Positions 51,855 through 61,982 of a DNA stretch of 64,000 nucleotides are shown here, piece after piece (the stretch's first letter is position 1; each line of letters begins with the position of its first letter). The stretch is from assembly GCF_030532915.1 (NCBI RefSeq), contig NZ_JAUNKD010000015.1:1-64000 (forward strand), written 5' to 3'. The position numbers and the translations under genes are program-made. Source of the DNA: Capnocytophaga sp. Its GTDB lineage: Bacteria; Bacteroidota; Bacteroidia; Flavobacteriales; Flavobacteriaceae. The notes below the pieces were generated by a model, which made no database searches, was not told the origin of the DNA, and worked only from the letters and a program-made list of their open reading frames with translations.

Positions 51855-52742
51855 ATGAAAATCAAAAAGTTAGGAGCTATTGACATTGGTTCAAACGGCG
51901 TTAGATTACTAATTGCCAACGTTTTAGAAACAGAAGGGCAACCTCCATTATTCAGAAAAAGCAGCTTGGTTCGGGTGCCGATTCGTTTAGGTGCCGACGT
52001 TTTCCTTAATCGGCAAATATCCGACGAAAATATTGCACGACTTAGCGAATCAATGCAGGCTTTTAGTCTGCTTATGAAGGTTTACAAGGTTGAAAAATAT
52101 ATGGCGTGTGCCACCTCGGCAATGCGCGAAGCCTCTAACGGTAAGCAAGTTGCCGAAGAAATCTTCAAAAAAACAGGCGTAACCATTCAAATAATTGACG
52201 GACAGGAAGAAGCCCGCATCATCGCCTCTACCGATATTTATTCATTGGTCGAAAAACAAAACAAAGCCTACCTGTACATAGACGTGGGCGGTGGAAGCAC
52301 CGAATTTACTGTTTTCGTAAACGGAAAAATTGAAAATTCACGCTCGTTCCCCATCGGTACGGTTCGGCTTTTGGACGGAATGGTCAGTTCAAAAATGTGG
52401 AAAGAAGTCGAAAACTGGATAAAAAACGCAACGCAACACATTGACAATCTTGAAGCTATCGGCTCGGGCGGAAATATCAACAAAACGTTCAAAAATTCAG
52501 GTAAAAAAGACGGACAGCCGCTATCGTACAAGTACTTAAAGGATTACGCAAAATACCTTTCGTCTTTTACGTACGAAGAGCGTATCCGCGTTTTGGGACT
52601 GAACCCCGACCGTGCCGACGTAATCTTGCACGCACTCCAAATTTACATCAGTGCGATGAAATGGAGCAATGCCAAAAAAATTCACGTCCCCCGAATCGGT
52701 TTAGCCGACGGAATCATCAAAACTATTTACAACAATAAATAA
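51855..52742 (+). CDS. ppx: Exopolyphosphatase (Ppx/GppA family)
   Basis: A 295-aa enzyme of the ASKHA fold that removes phosphate from polyphosphate or pppGpp. The first phosphate motif is GAIDIGSNGVRLLIA (residue 7), then CATSAMREASNG (about 85) and the second phosphate motif LYIDVGGGSTEFTVF (about 138). It is the short form of about 300 aa common in Bacteroidota. mgsA follows 12 bp later, so they probably share a transcript. Confidence 0.92.
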   Translation: MKIKKLGAIDIGSNGVRLLIANVLETEGQPPLFRKSSLVRVPIRLGADVFLNRQISDENIARLSESMQAFSLLMKVYKVEKYMACATSAMREASNGKQVAEEIFKKTGVTIQIIDGQEEARIIASTDIYSLVEKQNKAYLYIDVGGGSTEFTVFVNGKIENSRSFPIGTVRLLDGMVSSKMWKEVENWIKNATQHIDNLEAIGSGGNINKTFKNSGKKDGQPLSYKYLKDYAKYLSSFTYEERIRVLGLNPDRADVILHALQIYISAMKWSNAKKIHVPRIGLADGIIKTIYNNK

Positions 52743-52754
52743 AATTTATACCCA

Positions 52755-53138
52755 ATGAAATTAGCAGTCATTGCACACGACGGAAAAAAAGCCGAAATGG
52801 TTTCGTTTCTGATGAAAAATTTAAACGTATTGCACTCAGCAAACATTCAAATCATAGCCACCGGAACAACGGGGCAACACGCTCAAAATGCGGGACTTTC
52901 AGTTGAAAAGGTGCTTTCCGGCCCCAAAGGAGGCGACGCACAAATAGCCGCACAAATTGTTGAAGGAAAAATCAGAGGCGTGTTCTTTTTCAGAGACCCA
53001 CTTGACAAACACCCTCACGAACCTGATATTCTGATGCTTATGCGGATTTGCGATGTACACAACATTCCAATCGCTACCAATCCTGCCACTGCCGAACTTG
53101 TCCTTAAAGGATTAGCCGATGAAACTAAAAGCGAATAA
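52755..53138 (+). CDS. mgsA: Methylglyoxal synthase
   Basis: A 127-aa enzyme that turns dihydroxyacetone phosphate into methylglyoxal. Family residues are present: the His-Asp of VIAHDGKK (residues 8-9), ATGTTGQHAQ (about 36), SGPKGGDAQIAA with the catalytic Asp (about 61), and FFRDPLDKHPHEPDI with Asp, His and Asp. The Trp of the E. coli FFWDPL is Arg here. It is shorter than the 152 aa of the E. coli enzyme, lacking the C-terminal tail. Confidence 0.93.
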   Translation: MKLAVIAHDGKKAEMVSFLMKNLNVLHSANIQIIATGTTGQHAQNAGLSVEKVLSGPKGGDAQIAAQIVEGKIRGVFFFRDPLDKHPHEPDILMLMRICDVHNIPIATNPATAELVLKGLADETKSE

Positions 53139-53150
53139 ATTCAACATAAT

Positions 53151-53181
53151 AGCAATCCTCAAAAAAAGGATTGCTTTTTTT
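53151..53181 (+). terminator. Rho-independent terminator after ppx-mgsA
   Basis: AGCAATCC pairs with GGATTGCT around a 9-base loop and is followed by a run of T. Confidence 0.85.
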
Positions 53182-53198
53182 GTTTTCACGATTTTCTT

Positions 53199-53228
53199 TT
53201 GATTTTTTCACTTTTTAACGTACATTTG
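53199..53228 (+). promoter_or_regulatory. Promoter of the DUF2911 gene
   Basis: TTG (53199-53201), a 19-bp spacer, then TACATTTG (53221-53228): a near-ideal Bacteroidota promoter, 25 bp before the ATG. Confidence 0.7.
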
Positions 53229-53252
53229 CCCAATTACAAAAATTACCTAATT

Positions 53253-54098
53253 ATGAAGAATATAATCATTTCAATTACAGCATTTTTTGCTCTCAACATC
53301 GGGTTTGCACAACTGAAAACCCCAAACGCAAGTCCTAAATCGGTTATTAATCAAACAGTTGGCTTAACTGATATTGAAGTAGTGTACTCCCGCCCGTCCA
53401 TCAAAGGGCGTACCGTTTTCGGGGATTTAGTTCCGTACGGAAAAATTTGGCGTACCGGTGCCAATGCCGCCACGGTAATTGAATTTTCAACCGACGTAAC
53501 TTTCGGAGAAACAGCCGTTAAAGCCGGAAAATACGCACTGTATTCAGTTCCCGAAGCCAATGAATGGAAAGTGTTATTGTATGCTGATTATCAGCTATGG
53601 GGCGACCCCGGAAAGAATTACGACCCCAACAAAGTCGTAGCCCAAACCAGCGTTAAAACACAGAATGTCAGCCCGAAAATAGAAACTTTTTCAATCGGCT
53701 TTGACAATGTCAGAAACAACGATGCGCAACTAACGCTGGCTTGGGACAATATTTTGGTTAAAGTTCCCATCAAAGTAAACACGCGTGATGCCGTAATGGA
53801 AAGCATCGGAAAAACAATGAACGGGCCTACCGCCAGCGATTACCACCGAGCCGCACAATATTATTTTGAAGAAAATATCGACTTAAACAAGGCTGCCGAG
53901 TGGGCACATAAAGCTGCCGAAATGAGTCCCAACGCATATTGGACGTTGAAACTAAAATCGGACATTCAAGCCGCCAAAAAAGATTATAAAGAAGCCCTAA
54001 AAACAGCTCAAAAAGCATTGGAAGTAGCCCAAAAAGCCGGTAACGAAGGTTATGTTAAAGTGCTTCAAGAAAACATATCCCAATGGCAAAAAAAGTAA
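53253..54098 (+). CDS. DUF2911 domain-containing secreted protein
   Basis: The chosen ATG gives a signal peptide (MKNIIISITAFFALNIGFAQ). The DUF2911 domain follows: SRPSIKGRTVFGDLVPYGKI, WRTGANAATVIEFSTDVTF, and ALYSVPEANEWKVLLY. The last about 90 residues form a TPR-like helical end (AAEWAHKAAEMSPNAYWTLK). It is periplasmic by inference; the function is unknown. The product is 281 aa. A start at 53199 would overlap the promoter. Confidence 0.85.
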   Translation: MKNIIISITAFFALNIGFAQLKTPNASPKSVINQTVGLTDIEVVYSRPSIKGRTVFGDLVPYGKIWRTGANAATVIEFSTDVTFGETAVKAGKYALYSVPEANEWKVLLYADYQLWGDPGKNYDPNKVVAQTSVKTQNVSPKIETFSIGFDNVRNNDAQLTLAWDNILVKVPIKVNTRDAVMESIGKTMNGPTASDYHRAAQYYFEENIDLNKAAEWAHKAAEMSPNAYWTLKLKSDIQAAKKDYKEALKTAQKALEVAQKAGNEGYVKVLQENISQWQKK

Positions 54099-54104
54099 AA
54101 CACC

Positions 54105-54137
54105 AAACGAGTTGAAAAATAATCAACTCGTTTTTTA
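54105..54137 (+). terminator. Rho-independent terminator after the DUF2911 gene
   Basis: AAACGAGTTGA pairs with TCAACTCGTTT around a 7-base loop, followed by T-rich DNA. Confidence 0.8.
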
Positions 54138-54154
54138 TTTTGAAAAAAAATACT

Positions 54155-54162
54155 TACATTTG
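54155..54162 (+). promoter_or_regulatory. -7 promoter element of guaB
   Basis: TACATTTG, 26 bp before the guaB ATG, fits TAnnTTTG. No TTG at an 18-20 bp distance was seen; the upstream terminator occupies that place. Confidence 0.5.
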
Positions 54163-54188
54163 CACGCAACTAAATTTCAAGTTGCTTT

Positions 54189-55661
54189 ATGAATCTTCAA
54201 GAAAATAAAATTATAGGTGAAGGGCTTACCTATGACGACGTACTGCTTATTCCTAATTATTCCGAAGTGCTTCCGCGTGATGTTTCCATCACAACCCGGT
54301 TTACACGCAACATTTCACTGAACGTTCCGATTATTTCGGCAGCGATGGACACCGTAACCGAAGCGGCAATGGCTATTGCGATGGCGCGTGAAGGCGGTAT
54401 TGGGGTGCTTCACAAAAATATGACAATCAGCGAGCAGGCCACTCAAATCCGCAAGGTTAAACGTGCCGAAAGCGGAATGATTATCGACCCCGTTACGCTG
54501 GGCTTAGACACCAAAGTGTCCGATGCCAAAAAGTGTATGAAAGAAAACAGCATCGGCGGTATCCCTATCGTTGATCAAAACGGAACGCTAAAAGGTATCG
54601 TTACCAATCGCGATTTACGGTTCGAACAGAACGCTAATCGCCCCATTGCCGAGGTGATGACTTCCGAAAATTTAATCACCGCCAGTGAAGGTACTTCGAT
54701 GAAAGATGCCGAGAAAATTCTGCAAAAAAACAAAATCGAAAAACTGCCCGTTGTTGATAAAAACAACAAACTCATCGGGCTTATAACCTTCCGTGATATT
54801 GCCAATCTGCAAGAAAAATCAATTTCCAACAAAGATAGTTTAGGCAGATTGCGTGTAGCAGCGGCGTTGGGTGTAACTGCCGATGCCGTAGAACGTGCCG
54901 AAGCCTTAGTGCATTCGGGCGTTGATGCCGTAATTATCGATACCGCTCACGGACATACGCAAGGCGTTGTATCGGTACTGAAAGCCGTGAAAGCCAAATT
55001 CCCTGATTTAGATGTAGTTGTCGGGAATATTGCCACCCCCGAAGCCGCTGTTTACTTGGCTCAAAATGGCGCCGATGCCGTAAAAGTAGGTATCGGACCG
55101 GGGTCTATCTGTACTACGCGCGTAGTTGCCGGAGTAGGATACCCGCAACTTTCTGCCGTAATGGGAGTTGCCGGCGCACTGAAAAACTCGGGCGTTCCGG
55201 TTATTGCCGACGGCGGAATTCGATATACGGGCGACATCGTGAAAGCCATCGCCGCAGGTGCTCATTGCGTGATGCTGGGGTCTTTGCTGGCAGGCACGAA
55301 AGAATCGCCCGGTGAAACCATTATTTTTGAAGGAAGAAAATACAAATCCTACCGCGGAATGGGGTCTGTCGAAGCAATGAAACAAGGCAGTAAAGACCGC
55401 TATTTCCAAGATGTGGAAGACGATATTAAAAAATTAGTTCCGGAAGGCATCGTTGGCAGAGTGGCTTACAAAGGTGAATTACAAGAAAGTATGCATCAAT
55501 TCATCGGCGGGCTTCGTGCCGGAATGGGCTACTGTGGCGCGAAAGACATTCAAACGTTGCAAGAGGTGAGTCGTTTTGTTCGTATTACCGCCAGCGGCAT
55601 TACAGAAAGCCACCCGCACAACATCACCATCACCAAAGAAGCACCTAATTATTCAAGATAA
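54189..55661 (+). CDS. guaB: Inosine-5'-monophosphate dehydrogenase
   Basis: A 490-aa enzyme that oxidises IMP to XMP with NAD+, the committed step to GMP. N-terminal [20 protein letters not shown] is standard. Two CBS domains (about residues 95-210) interrupt the TIM barrel ([20 protein letters not shown] and [19 protein letters not shown]). The catalytic loop is [17 protein letters not shown] with Cys about 303, and the mobile flap is [10 protein letters not shown] with the downstream [12 protein letters not shown]. All catalytic residues are present. Confidence 0.97.
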   Translation: MNLQENKIIGEGLTYDDVLLIPNYSEVLPRDVSITTRFTRNISLNVPIISAAMDTVTEAAMAIAMAREGGIGVLHKNMTISEQATQIRKVKRAESGMIIDPVTLGLDTKVSDAKKCMKENSIGGIPIVDQNGTLKGIVTNRDLRFEQNANRPIAEVMTSENLITASEGTSMKDAEKILQKNKIEKLPVVDKNNKLIGLITFRDIANLQEKSISNKDSLGRLRVAAALGVTADAVERAEALVHSGVDAVIIDTAHGHTQGVVSVLKAVKAKFPDLDVVVGNIATPEAAVYLAQNGADAVKVGIGPGSICTTRVVAGVGYPQLSAVMGVAGALKNSGVPVIADGGIRYTGDIVKAIAAGAHCVMLGSLLAGTKESPGETIIFEGRKYKSYRGMGSVEAMKQGSKDRYFQDVEDDIKKLVPEGIVGRVAYKGELQESMHQFIGGLRAGMGYCGAKDIQTLQEVSRFVRITASGITESHPHNITITKEAPNYSR

Positions 55662-55667
55662 AATGAT

Positions 55668-55697
55668 AAAAAGCCTCACAGAAGTGAGGCTTTTTTA
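55668..55697 (+). terminator. Rho-independent terminator after guaB
   Basis: AAAAAGCCTCAC pairs with GTGAGGCTTTTT around AGAA, ending in T. Confidence 0.85.
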
Positions 55698-55755
55698 TGA
55701 TACTCTAAAAAAACAACTCTATTCACAGCAATCTTTCTTATTTCTTAAAACAATT

Positions 55756-55768
55756 TGACAAATTGTCA
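55756..55768. promoter_or_regulatory. TGAC-N5-GTCA palindrome upstream of clpB (distal)
   Basis: TGACAAATTGTCA is a perfect palindrome apart from its centre. It lies about 134 bp before the expected clpB transcript start. It has the same geometry as the proximal copy at 55845-55857 and could bind a dimeric activator. Confidence 0.5.
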
Positions 55769-55844
55769 TTAATATAAAATATCAATAAAAACCTAATTAC
55801 AAACAAACTAAGCTCAAAACAACAAAAACTCCGCTTACAAAAAC

Positions 55845-55857
55845 TGACAAAAAGTCA
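55845..55857. promoter_or_regulatory. TGAC-N5-GTCA palindrome upstream of clpB (proximal)
   Basis: TGACAAAAAGTCA, 89 bp from the distal copy centre to centre and 13 bp before the -24 GG of the putative promoter. Confidence 0.5.
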
Positions 55858-55870
55858 TAAAAATCACTTC

Positions 55871-55884
55871 GGCATAAAACTTGC
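55871..55884 (+). promoter_or_regulatory. Putative sigma-54 (-24/-12) promoter of clpB
   Basis: GG at 55871-55872 and GC at 55883-55884 are separated by 10 bp in CGGCATAAAACTTGCC, matching the GGCA and TTGC halves of the RpoN consensus. The start would lie near 55896, 28 bp before the ATG. No TAnnTTTG element is seen close to the gene. Confidence 0.5.
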
Positions 55885-55923
55885 CTTTCTTCACGCAGAA
55901 ACACACAAAATTATTTTAAGACT

Positions 55924-58509
55924 ATGAATTTTAACAATTATACCATTAAATCGCAAGAAGCCGTACAACAAGCACAGCAAATCGCACAAGGGTACGGACA
56001 TCAGGAATTGCAAAACGAACATTTTTTCAAAGCCATTGAAGAAATCGACGAAAACGTGTTGCCTTTCCTACTTAAAAAACTGAATATCAACAAGGAACAA
56101 CTCAGCAACGTACTGGAAAAAGCCTTACAGAGTTTCCCCAAAGTCAGTGGCGGACAAATGTCGCTTTCGCGGGAAGCAGGCACAATGCTTAACGAAGCAG
56201 CAATCATCGCCAAAAAAATGAACGACGAGTACGTTTCCATCGAGCATCTGATTTTGGCTATCTTCAAGTCAAACAGCAAGATAGGTCAGGCTTTGAAAGA
56301 CCAAGGCGTAAAGGAAAAAGACATCGAAAAAGCCATTCAAGAGCTTCGCAAAGGCGGACGCGTAACCTCCGCTTCTGCCGAAGAAACCTACAATTCGCTC
56401 AATAAATACGCCAAAAATTTGAATCAACTGGCTGATAGCGGGAAACTTGACCCCGTCATCGGGCGTGATGAGGAAATCCGTCGCGTGTTGCAAATTCTTT
56501 CGCGAAGAACAAAAAACAACCCGATGCTTGTGGGCGAACCCGGTGTAGGAAAAACCGCCATCGCCGAAGGACTCGCACACCGTATCGTGCAGGGCGACGT
56601 ACCCGAAAATCTGAAAGATAAAATCATCTATTCACTTGATATGGGGGCACTTATCGCCGGAGCTAAATACAAAGGCGAGTTCGAGGAACGGCTCAAATCC
56701 GTAGTGAAAGAAGTTACCGCTTCCGACGGAAATATCATTTTGTTCATCGATGAAATCCACACACTTGTCGGGGCAGGCGGTGGCGAAGGAGCGATGGATG
56801 CTGCCAACATCTTAAAACCGGCGTTGGCTCGGGGCGAATTGCGTGCCATCGGGGCAACGACGCTAGACGAATACCAAAAATATTTTGAAAAAGACAAAGC
56901 CTTAGAGCGTCGTTTTCAGAAAGTTATGGTGGAAGAACCCGATACGGAAAGTGCCATTTCTATCCTTCGCGGAATTAAGGAAAAGTACGAAACGCATCAT
57001 AAAGTCCGCATTAAAGACGAAGCCATTATCGCCGCCGTGGAACTTTCAGAGCGGTACATTACCAATCGATTTCTGCCCGATAAAGCCATTGATTTGATGG
57101 ACGAAGCCGCAGCCAAATTGCGAATGGAAATCAATTCCAAACCCGAAGAATTGGACGTGCTTGACCGAAAAATAATGCAGTTAGAAATTGAAATCGAGGC
57201 AATTAAACGGGAAGACGACGAAGAGAAACTCAAAACGCTTTATGCCGACGTAGCCAATTTAAAGGAAGAACGCAACGCCATTTTCGCCAAATGGCAAAGC
57301 GAAAAATCGGTCATCGATGAGGTGCAAATCACCAAAGAAGCCATTGAAAATTACAAATTGGAAGCCGAAAAAGCCGAACGCGAAGGCGATTACGCCAAAG
57401 TAGCCGAGCTTCGTTACGGAAAAATCAAAGAAGCACAAGACAAGCTCGTTCTGTTACAAGAAAAATTGGATGAAGCACAAGGTAATTCGCTTATAAAAGA
57501 GGAAGTTACCTCCGAAAACATCGCCGAAGTGGTTGCCAAATGGACGGGCATTCCGGTTACGAAAATGTTGCAGGGCGAACGCGAAAAATTACTGAAATTG
57601 GAAAGCGAACTCCACAAACGCGTGGTGGGGCAAGAGGAAGCCATCGAAGCCATTTCCGATGCCATTCGCCGAAGCAAAGCCGGCTTGCAAGACCCGAAAA
57701 AACCCATCGGTTCGTTTCTTTTCTTAGGAACAACCGGAGTAGGAAAAACCGAACTTGCCAAAGCCCTTGCCGAGTATCTGTTTGATGATGAGACAGCTAT
57801 GACACGTATCGATATGAGCGAATACCAAGAACGCCACGCAGTAAGCCGTTTGGTGGGAGCACCTCCGGGGTATGTGGGGTATGACGAAGGCGGGCAACTG
57901 ACCGAAGCGGTACGTCGCCGACCGTATTCGGTGATTTTGCTCGACGAAATCGAAAAGGCGCACCCCGACACCTTTAATATTTTGTTACAGGTTTTGGACG
58001 AAGGTCGCCTGACAGACAATAAAGGCAGAACCGCCGATTTCAAAAACACCATTATTATTATGACCTCCAACATTGGCAGTCATTTAATTCAGGAAAGTTT
58101 TGAAAAACACGCTGACGACACGGAAAAAGCCACCGAAACCGCCAAAGAGGAAGTGTTGCAATTGTTGAAGCAAACGGTTCGTCCTGAGTTTATTAACCGA
58201 ATTGACGACATTGTGATGTTTACGCCGCTTTCGCAGGAAAATATCCGAAACATTGTGCGTTTGCAATTGCGTTCGCTCATCAAAATGGTGGCTCGCGAAA
58301 ACATTCTGCTCGATGCTACTGACGAGGCTATTGATTACCTGGCTCAAAAAGGATTCGACCCGCAGTTTGGAGCGCGACCCGTAAAACGAACCATTCAAAA
58401 AGAAGTGCTTAACCGCCTTTCAAAAGAAATTTTAAGCGGTAACGTACATAAAAACAGCATCATTCTTTTGGATTCGTTTGATAATCAATTGGTTTTTAGG
58501 AATAATTAA
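55924..58509 (+). CDS. clpB: ATP-dependent chaperone ClpB
   Basis: An 861-aa Hsp100 disaggregase that works with DnaK to dissolve protein aggregates. The N domain (about residues 1-150), first AAA+ ring (Walker [10 protein letters not shown] about 203, Walker [14 protein letters not shown]), a coiled middle domain (about 400-540, which separates ClpB from ClpA), and second AAA+ ring (Walker [11 protein letters not shown] about 602, Walker [14 protein letters not shown]) are all intact. There is no ClpP-binding loop. The 262-bp upstream region holds a candidate stress promoter; this gene is a single transcription unit. Confidence 0.97.
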   Translation: MNFNNYTIKSQEAVQQAQQIAQGYGHQELQNEHFFKAIEEIDENVLPFLLKKLNINKEQLSNVLEKALQSFPKVSGGQMSLSREAGTMLNEAAIIAKKMNDEYVSIEHLILAIFKSNSKIGQALKDQGVKEKDIEKAIQELRKGGRVTSASAEETYNSLNKYAKNLNQLADSGKLDPVIGRDEEIRRVLQILSRRTKNNPMLVGEPGVGKTAIAEGLAHRIVQGDVPENLKDKIIYSLDMGALIAGAKYKGEFEERLKSVVKEVTASDGNIILFIDEIHTLVGAGGGEGAMDAANILKPALARGELRAIGATTLDEYQKYFEKDKALERRFQKVMVEEPDTESAISILRGIKEKYETHHKVRIKDEAIIAAVELSERYITNRFLPDKAIDLMDEAAAKLRMEINSKPEELDVLDRKIMQLEIEIEAIKREDDEEKLKTLYADVANLKEERNAIFAKWQSEKSVIDEVQITKEAIENYKLEAEKAEREGDYAKVAELRYGKIKEAQDKLVLLQEKLDEAQGNSLIKEEVTSENIAEVVAKWTGIPVTKMLQGEREKLLKLESELHKRVVGQEEAIEAISDAIRRSKAGLQDPKKPIGSFLFLGTTGVGKTELAKALAEYLFDDETAMTRIDMSEYQERHAVSRLVGAPPGYVGYDEGGQLTEAVRRRPYSVILLDEIEKAHPDTFNILLQVLDEGRLTDNKGRTADFKNTIIIMTSNIGSHLIQESFEKHADDTEKATETAKEEVLQLLKQTVRPEFINRIDDIVMFTPLSQENIRNIVRLQLRSLIKMVARENILLDATDEAIDYLAQKGFDPQFGARPVKRTIQKEVLNRLSKEILSGNVHKNSIILLDSFDNQLVFRNN

Positions 58510-58573
58510 ACATCTTAATTATTTGTCTTAAAAGGGTTTATTAATCCAAAAATCACTTAACATAATCAAAAAC

Positions 58574-58612
58574 AAACTTTGCCGGATTTTTTTTTCGGTA
58601 AAGTTTTTTCTT
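58574..58612 (+). terminator. Rho-independent terminator after clpB
   Basis: AAACTTTGCCG pairs with CGGTAAAGTTT (one G-U pair) around an 11-base loop mostly of T, followed by a T run. Confidence 0.75.
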
Positions 58613-58693
58613 TTCTAGTTATCATAAAAATTTAATTTTCAAATAATTAACACATTCGTAAATTCTTTATTACATCAAAGATTAAAAATAATT

Positions 58694-58723
58694 TTGAAAA
58701 TCAAATAAAAAATCATAGTTTTG
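58694..58723 (+). promoter_or_regulatory. Promoter of sucD
   Basis: TTG (58694-58696), a 19-bp spacer, then TAGTTTTG (58716-58723), 22 bp before the ATG. Confidence 0.65.
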
Positions 58724-58745
58724 CTGAGTACTTAAATCATAAGAT

Positions 58746-59621
58746 ATGAGCGTATTAGTTAATAAAAATTCGAAGATAATCGTACAAGGATTTACAGGCA
58801 GTGAAGGTACTTTTCACGCCGAACAAATGATTGAATACGGCACCAACGTAGTGGGTGGAATTACCCCCGGAAAAGGCGGGCAAATTCACTTGGGAAAACC
58901 TGTTTTCAATACTGTAAAAGAAGCAGTTAAAGAAACCAAAGCTGATGTTTCAATCATTTTTGTACCGCCTGCTTTTGCAGCCGACGCCATAATGGAAGCA
59001 GCCGACGCCGGCATCAAAGTTATCATTACCATTACGGAAGGAATTCCGGTAGCAGATATGATAAAAGTAGCTGATTATCTGAAAGATAAAGACTGTCGAT
59101 TGGTAGGACCTAACTGCCCTGGGGTTATCACGCCCGAAGAAGCCAAAGTAGGCATTATGCCCGGTTTTATTTTCAAAAAGGGAAAAGTGGGAATCGTTTC
59201 AAAATCAGGGACTTTAACCTATGAGGCTGCCGACCAAATCGTGCGTCAAGGATTGGGAATTACCACCGCCATCGGAATCGGGGGTGACCCCATCATTGGG
59301 ACAACCACCAAAGAAGCGGTTGAACTTTTAATGAACGACCCTGAAACTGAGTGTATTGTAATGATTGGCGAAATCGGTGGTCAGCTTGAACCCGAAGCCG
59401 CACGCTGGATTAAAGCCAATGGAAATAAAAAACCGGTAGTGGGCTTTATCGCCGGTGAAACCGCTCCGAAAGGACGTACAATGGGGCACGCCGGAGCCAT
59501 CGTAGGTGGCGCTGATGACACTGCCGAAGCCAAAAAACGTATATTAAAAGAATGCGGTGTTCACGTGGTGGATTCACCTGCAAAAATCGGTGAAAAAGTA
59601 GCCGAAGTGATGAAAAAATAA
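58746..59621 (+). CDS. sucD: Succinyl-CoA ligase (ADP/GDP-forming) subunit alpha
   Basis: A 291-aa subunit that carries the phosphohistidine of succinyl-CoA synthetase in the TCA cycle. The CoA-binding N-terminal domain reads [19 protein letters not shown] and [15 protein letters not shown]. The core [20 protein letters not shown] is at about residue 120, and the active-site His is in [13 protein letters not shown] (about 245). The beta subunit gene sucC is not nearby. Confidence 0.96.
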   Translation: MSVLVNKNSKIIVQGFTGSEGTFHAEQMIEYGTNVVGGITPGKGGQIHLGKPVFNTVKEAVKETKADVSIIFVPPAFAADAIMEAADAGIKVIITITEGIPVADMIKVADYLKDKDCRLVGPNCPGVITPEEAKVGIMPGFIFKKGKVGIVSKSGTLTYEAADQIVRQGLGITTAIGIGGDPIIGTTTKEAVELLMNDPETECIVMIGEIGGQLEPEAARWIKANGNKKPVVGFIAGETAPKGRTMGHAGAIVGGADDTAEAKKRILKECGVHVVDSPAKIGEKVAEVMKK

Positions 59622-59637
59622 TTCTTTTCAAAATGTA

Positions 59638-59677
59638 CAAAAGCAGGATTCAAAAGAATTTCTGCTTTTGTTTTTTT
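59638..59677 (+). terminator. Rho-independent terminator after sucD
   Basis: CAAAAGCAG pairs with CTGCTTTTG around a loop with its own small ATTC/GAAT stem, followed by a T run. Confidence 0.8.
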
Positions 59678-59735
59678 ATGCAAAAAAATCATTTTAACCA
59701 TAAATATACGATTGATTATCAAAATATTAAAAAAA

Positions 59736-60719
59736 ATGCAATATTACAATAATATATTGGAACTGATGGGGAATACCCCCTTAATTTCTCTTGAAAAAAT
59801 CACAAAAAACCTAAGTGGAAATTACTTCGCCAAAATAGAAGCCTTCAATCCGGGGCATTCGGCAAAAGACCGTATCGCTCTGTATCTCATTGACGAAGCC
59901 GAACGCAGTGGTGCACTCAAACCCGGCGGAACCATCGTTGAAAATACATCGGGCAACACAGGATTCAGTTTGGCGATGATTAGTGCCATCAGAGGATATC
60001 GTTGCATTCTGGCAATCAGCGATAAATCATCACAAGATAAGATAGATATGCTCCGAGCAATGGGCGCCGAAGTACACGTTTGCCCTGCGAGCGTTCCTGC
60101 CGATGACCCGCGTTCGTACTACAAAACAGCCGAGCGTTTGCACAAAGAAACCCCCAATTCCATTTACATCAACCAATATTTCAACGAGAAAAATATTGAT
60201 GCACACTATCACACAACCGGAAAAGAAATTTGGGAACAAACCGACGGCAAAGTTACGCACGTGGTGGTTTGTAGCGGCACAGGCGGAACTATCTCAGGTA
60301 TAGGAAGATATCTGAAAGAAAAAAATCCGAATGTGAAAATTTTAGGCGTTGATGCCGAAGGTTCAGCCATCAAAAAATACCACGAAACCCGTGAGTTCGA
60401 CCCCAATGAACTGCATTCATATCAAGTGGAAGGATTGGGCAAAAATTTAATCCCGACGGCTACCGATTTTGATATTATTGACGAATTTATTAAGGTAAAC
60501 GACAAAGAAAGTGCTTTGGCAGCCCGCAAAATCACCACTGAAACGGGAATTTTCTGCGGATATACCAGCGGTTCGGCTTTTGCTGCAACTGAAAAATACG
60601 CTGAAAAAGGGCTTTTTGATAACGAAAGCGTTGTTGTTATCGTTTTCCCTGACCACGGTTCGCGTTATATGAGCAAAATTTACAGCGATAAATGGATGAA
60701 AGAGCAAGGATTTTTATAA
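59736..60719 (+). CDS. PLP-dependent cysteine/cysteate synthase-like enzyme (CBS-like, fold type II)
   Basis: A 327-aa beta-substituting enzyme. [10 protein letters not shown] opens the protein, the PLP Lys is in [10 protein letters not shown] (about residue 42; the usual motif is PGGSVKDR), the substrate loop reads [13 protein letters not shown] (about 70), and the phosphate loop is [11 protein letters not shown] (about 185). The sequence is closer to the catalytic core of cystathionine beta-synthase ([29 protein letters not shown]) than to CysK, without CBS or heme domains. It could make cysteine, cystathionine, or cysteate from phosphoserine and sulfite; the last would feed capnine synthesis. 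The start at ATG 59736 is preferred over TTG 59712. Confidence 0.85.
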   Translation: MQYYNNILELMGNTPLISLEKITKNLSGNYFAKIEAFNPGHSAKDRIALYLIDEAERSGALKPGGTIVENTSGNTGFSLAMISAIRGYRCILAISDKSSQDKIDMLRAMGAEVHVCPASVPADDPRSYYKTAERLHKETPNSIYINQYFNEKNIDAHYHTTGKEIWEQTDGKVTHVVVCSGTGGTISGIGRYLKEKNPNVKILGVDAEGSAIKKYHETREFDPNELHSYQVEGLGKNLIPTATDFDIIDEFIKVNDKESALAARKITTETGIFCGYTSGSAFAATEKYAEKGLFDNESVVVIVFPDHGSRYMSKIYSDKWMKEQGFL

Positions 60720-60753
60720 AATTCACTCAAAAATAACATTTATTAATTAAACT

Positions 60754-60797
60754 ACACGAAGTCGAAACCCTGTATGCACAAGGTTTCGACTTTGTGT
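60754..60797 (+). terminator. Long hairpin downstream of the cysteine synthase-like gene
   Basis: A 16-bp stem with one G-U pair (ACACGAAGTCGAAACC with GGTTTCGACTTTGTGT) has a 12-base loop. There is no T run after it, so it may stabilise the transcript end rather than terminate on its own. Confidence 0.55.
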
Positions 60798-60865
60798 GGC
60801 AGGATATATTCTAAATACAAGCAAAGTAGTAAAAAATTAAATCTCAATCACTTAATTTAACTTTT

Positions 60866-61981
60866 ATGAGAAAAATTCTTTTTTTAGCATTCACGGCAAG
60901 TATGCTCGTGAGTTCCTGTATTCGGGAAGAAGCCCCGAATTTAGAAGCCGATATTGAGCAGGCAACCCTTCCCGAAGGCGGAAAAATACTCAAAGACAAC
61001 CCCATTATCGGAAACAATTCCGTAACCTTTAATTTAAAAACTTTTAAAGGTGATTTTTTGTATGCCCCTAATTTTGAACTCAGTAAAGGAGCGACGATTA
61101 TTCCTGCCAACGGCTCAATGCTTGATTTCAATGAACCGAAAACATACACCGTTACTTCCGAAAATGGGCAATGGACAAAAGAATACACCGTATCGTTCGT
61201 GATTGATGACAACACGGCCATTCAGCATTATTCTTTTGAAAAAGCCGAAACCATTCACACCACCAGTCCCGAAGGACATTTTCATCTGCTTTTTGAACAA
61301 CTCAACAACCAAAAACGATACGATTGGGCAACTGCCAATGAAGGATATAACACATTGGCTAAGACCTTATTAAAGAAAGGAGAAGAATTTACGCCGGCAG
61401 TGTATCCTTCGGCTCAAACTCCCGACGGTTACAAAGGAAACGGCATCAAATTACAAACCAAAAGCACCGGTTTTTTAGGTTCCCTTTTTGGCTCTCCATT
61501 GGCCGCCGGAAATCTTTTCTTGGGAAGTTTCAAGCAGACCTTCCCCGTTGTAAAATCTACCAAATTCGGAATGGATTACAATTTCAAAACAGCCCCAAAA
61601 GCCGTTACGGGTTATTTTAAATACACTGCCGGCGAAACGCTTACCAAAACCAAAAAAAATACGCAACTAACACGCGACACTTGGGACGCTTACGCCATTC
61701 TTTTTGAAAAAGGCGAAAAAGATAATTTTCTTCCCGGCGACCACGCTTTTAAAGACCCGAGAATCGTTAGTGTGGCACGACTAAAACCCGAACAGCGCAT
61801 CGAAACCAATGAGTGGACAAAATTTGAAATCCTTTTTGAAGACGCCGAAAGAAAGAAATTCAATCCCGAAAAAGAATATATGTTCACCATTGTTCTTACG
61901 TCAAGCATTGAAGGCGATGTGTTTAACGGAGCGGTTGGAAGTACGCTCTATATAGATGAAATTGAAATAATTACGAAATAA
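60866..61981 (+). CDS. PCMD-like lipoprotein, 371 aa
   Basis: A lipoprotein with lipobox LVSSC (Cys18), then IREEAPN. An acidic pair behind a basic residue after the Cys resembles the lipoprotein export signal described for Capnocytophaga surface lipoproteins, so surface exposure is possible. An Ig-like N domain (to about residue 115) precedes a PCMD-like beta-sandwich (putative carbohydrate metabolism domain; YPSAQTPDGYKGNGIKLQTK, GYFKYTAGETL, ILTSSIEGDVFNGAVGS-like end). The gene is followed 1 bp later by a beta-barrel gene, so the two are coupled. Confidence 0.8.
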   Translation: MRKILFLAFTASMLVSSCIREEAPNLEADIEQATLPEGGKILKDNPIIGNNSVTFNLKTFKGDFLYAPNFELSKGATIIPANGSMLDFNEPKTYTVTSENGQWTKEYTVSFVIDDNTAIQHYSFEKAETIHTTSPEGHFHLLFEQLNNQKRYDWATANEGYNTLAKTLLKKGEEFTPAVYPSAQTPDGYKGNGIKLQTKSTGFLGSLFGSPLAAGNLFLGSFKQTFPVVKSTKFGMDYNFKTAPKAVTGYFKYTAGETLTKTKKNTQLTRDTWDAYAILFEKGEKDNFLPGDHAFKDPRIVSVARLKPEQRIETNEWTKFEILFEDAERKKFNPEKEYMFTIVLTSSIEGDVFNGAVGSTLYIDEIEIITK

Positions 61982-61982
61982 T

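Noticed and set aside
57414-58073. Open frame of 219 codons opposite clpB
   Set aside because: It lies fully inside the conserved second AAA+ ring of clpB and reads as Ser-rich complement; a shadow of the strong codon bias.
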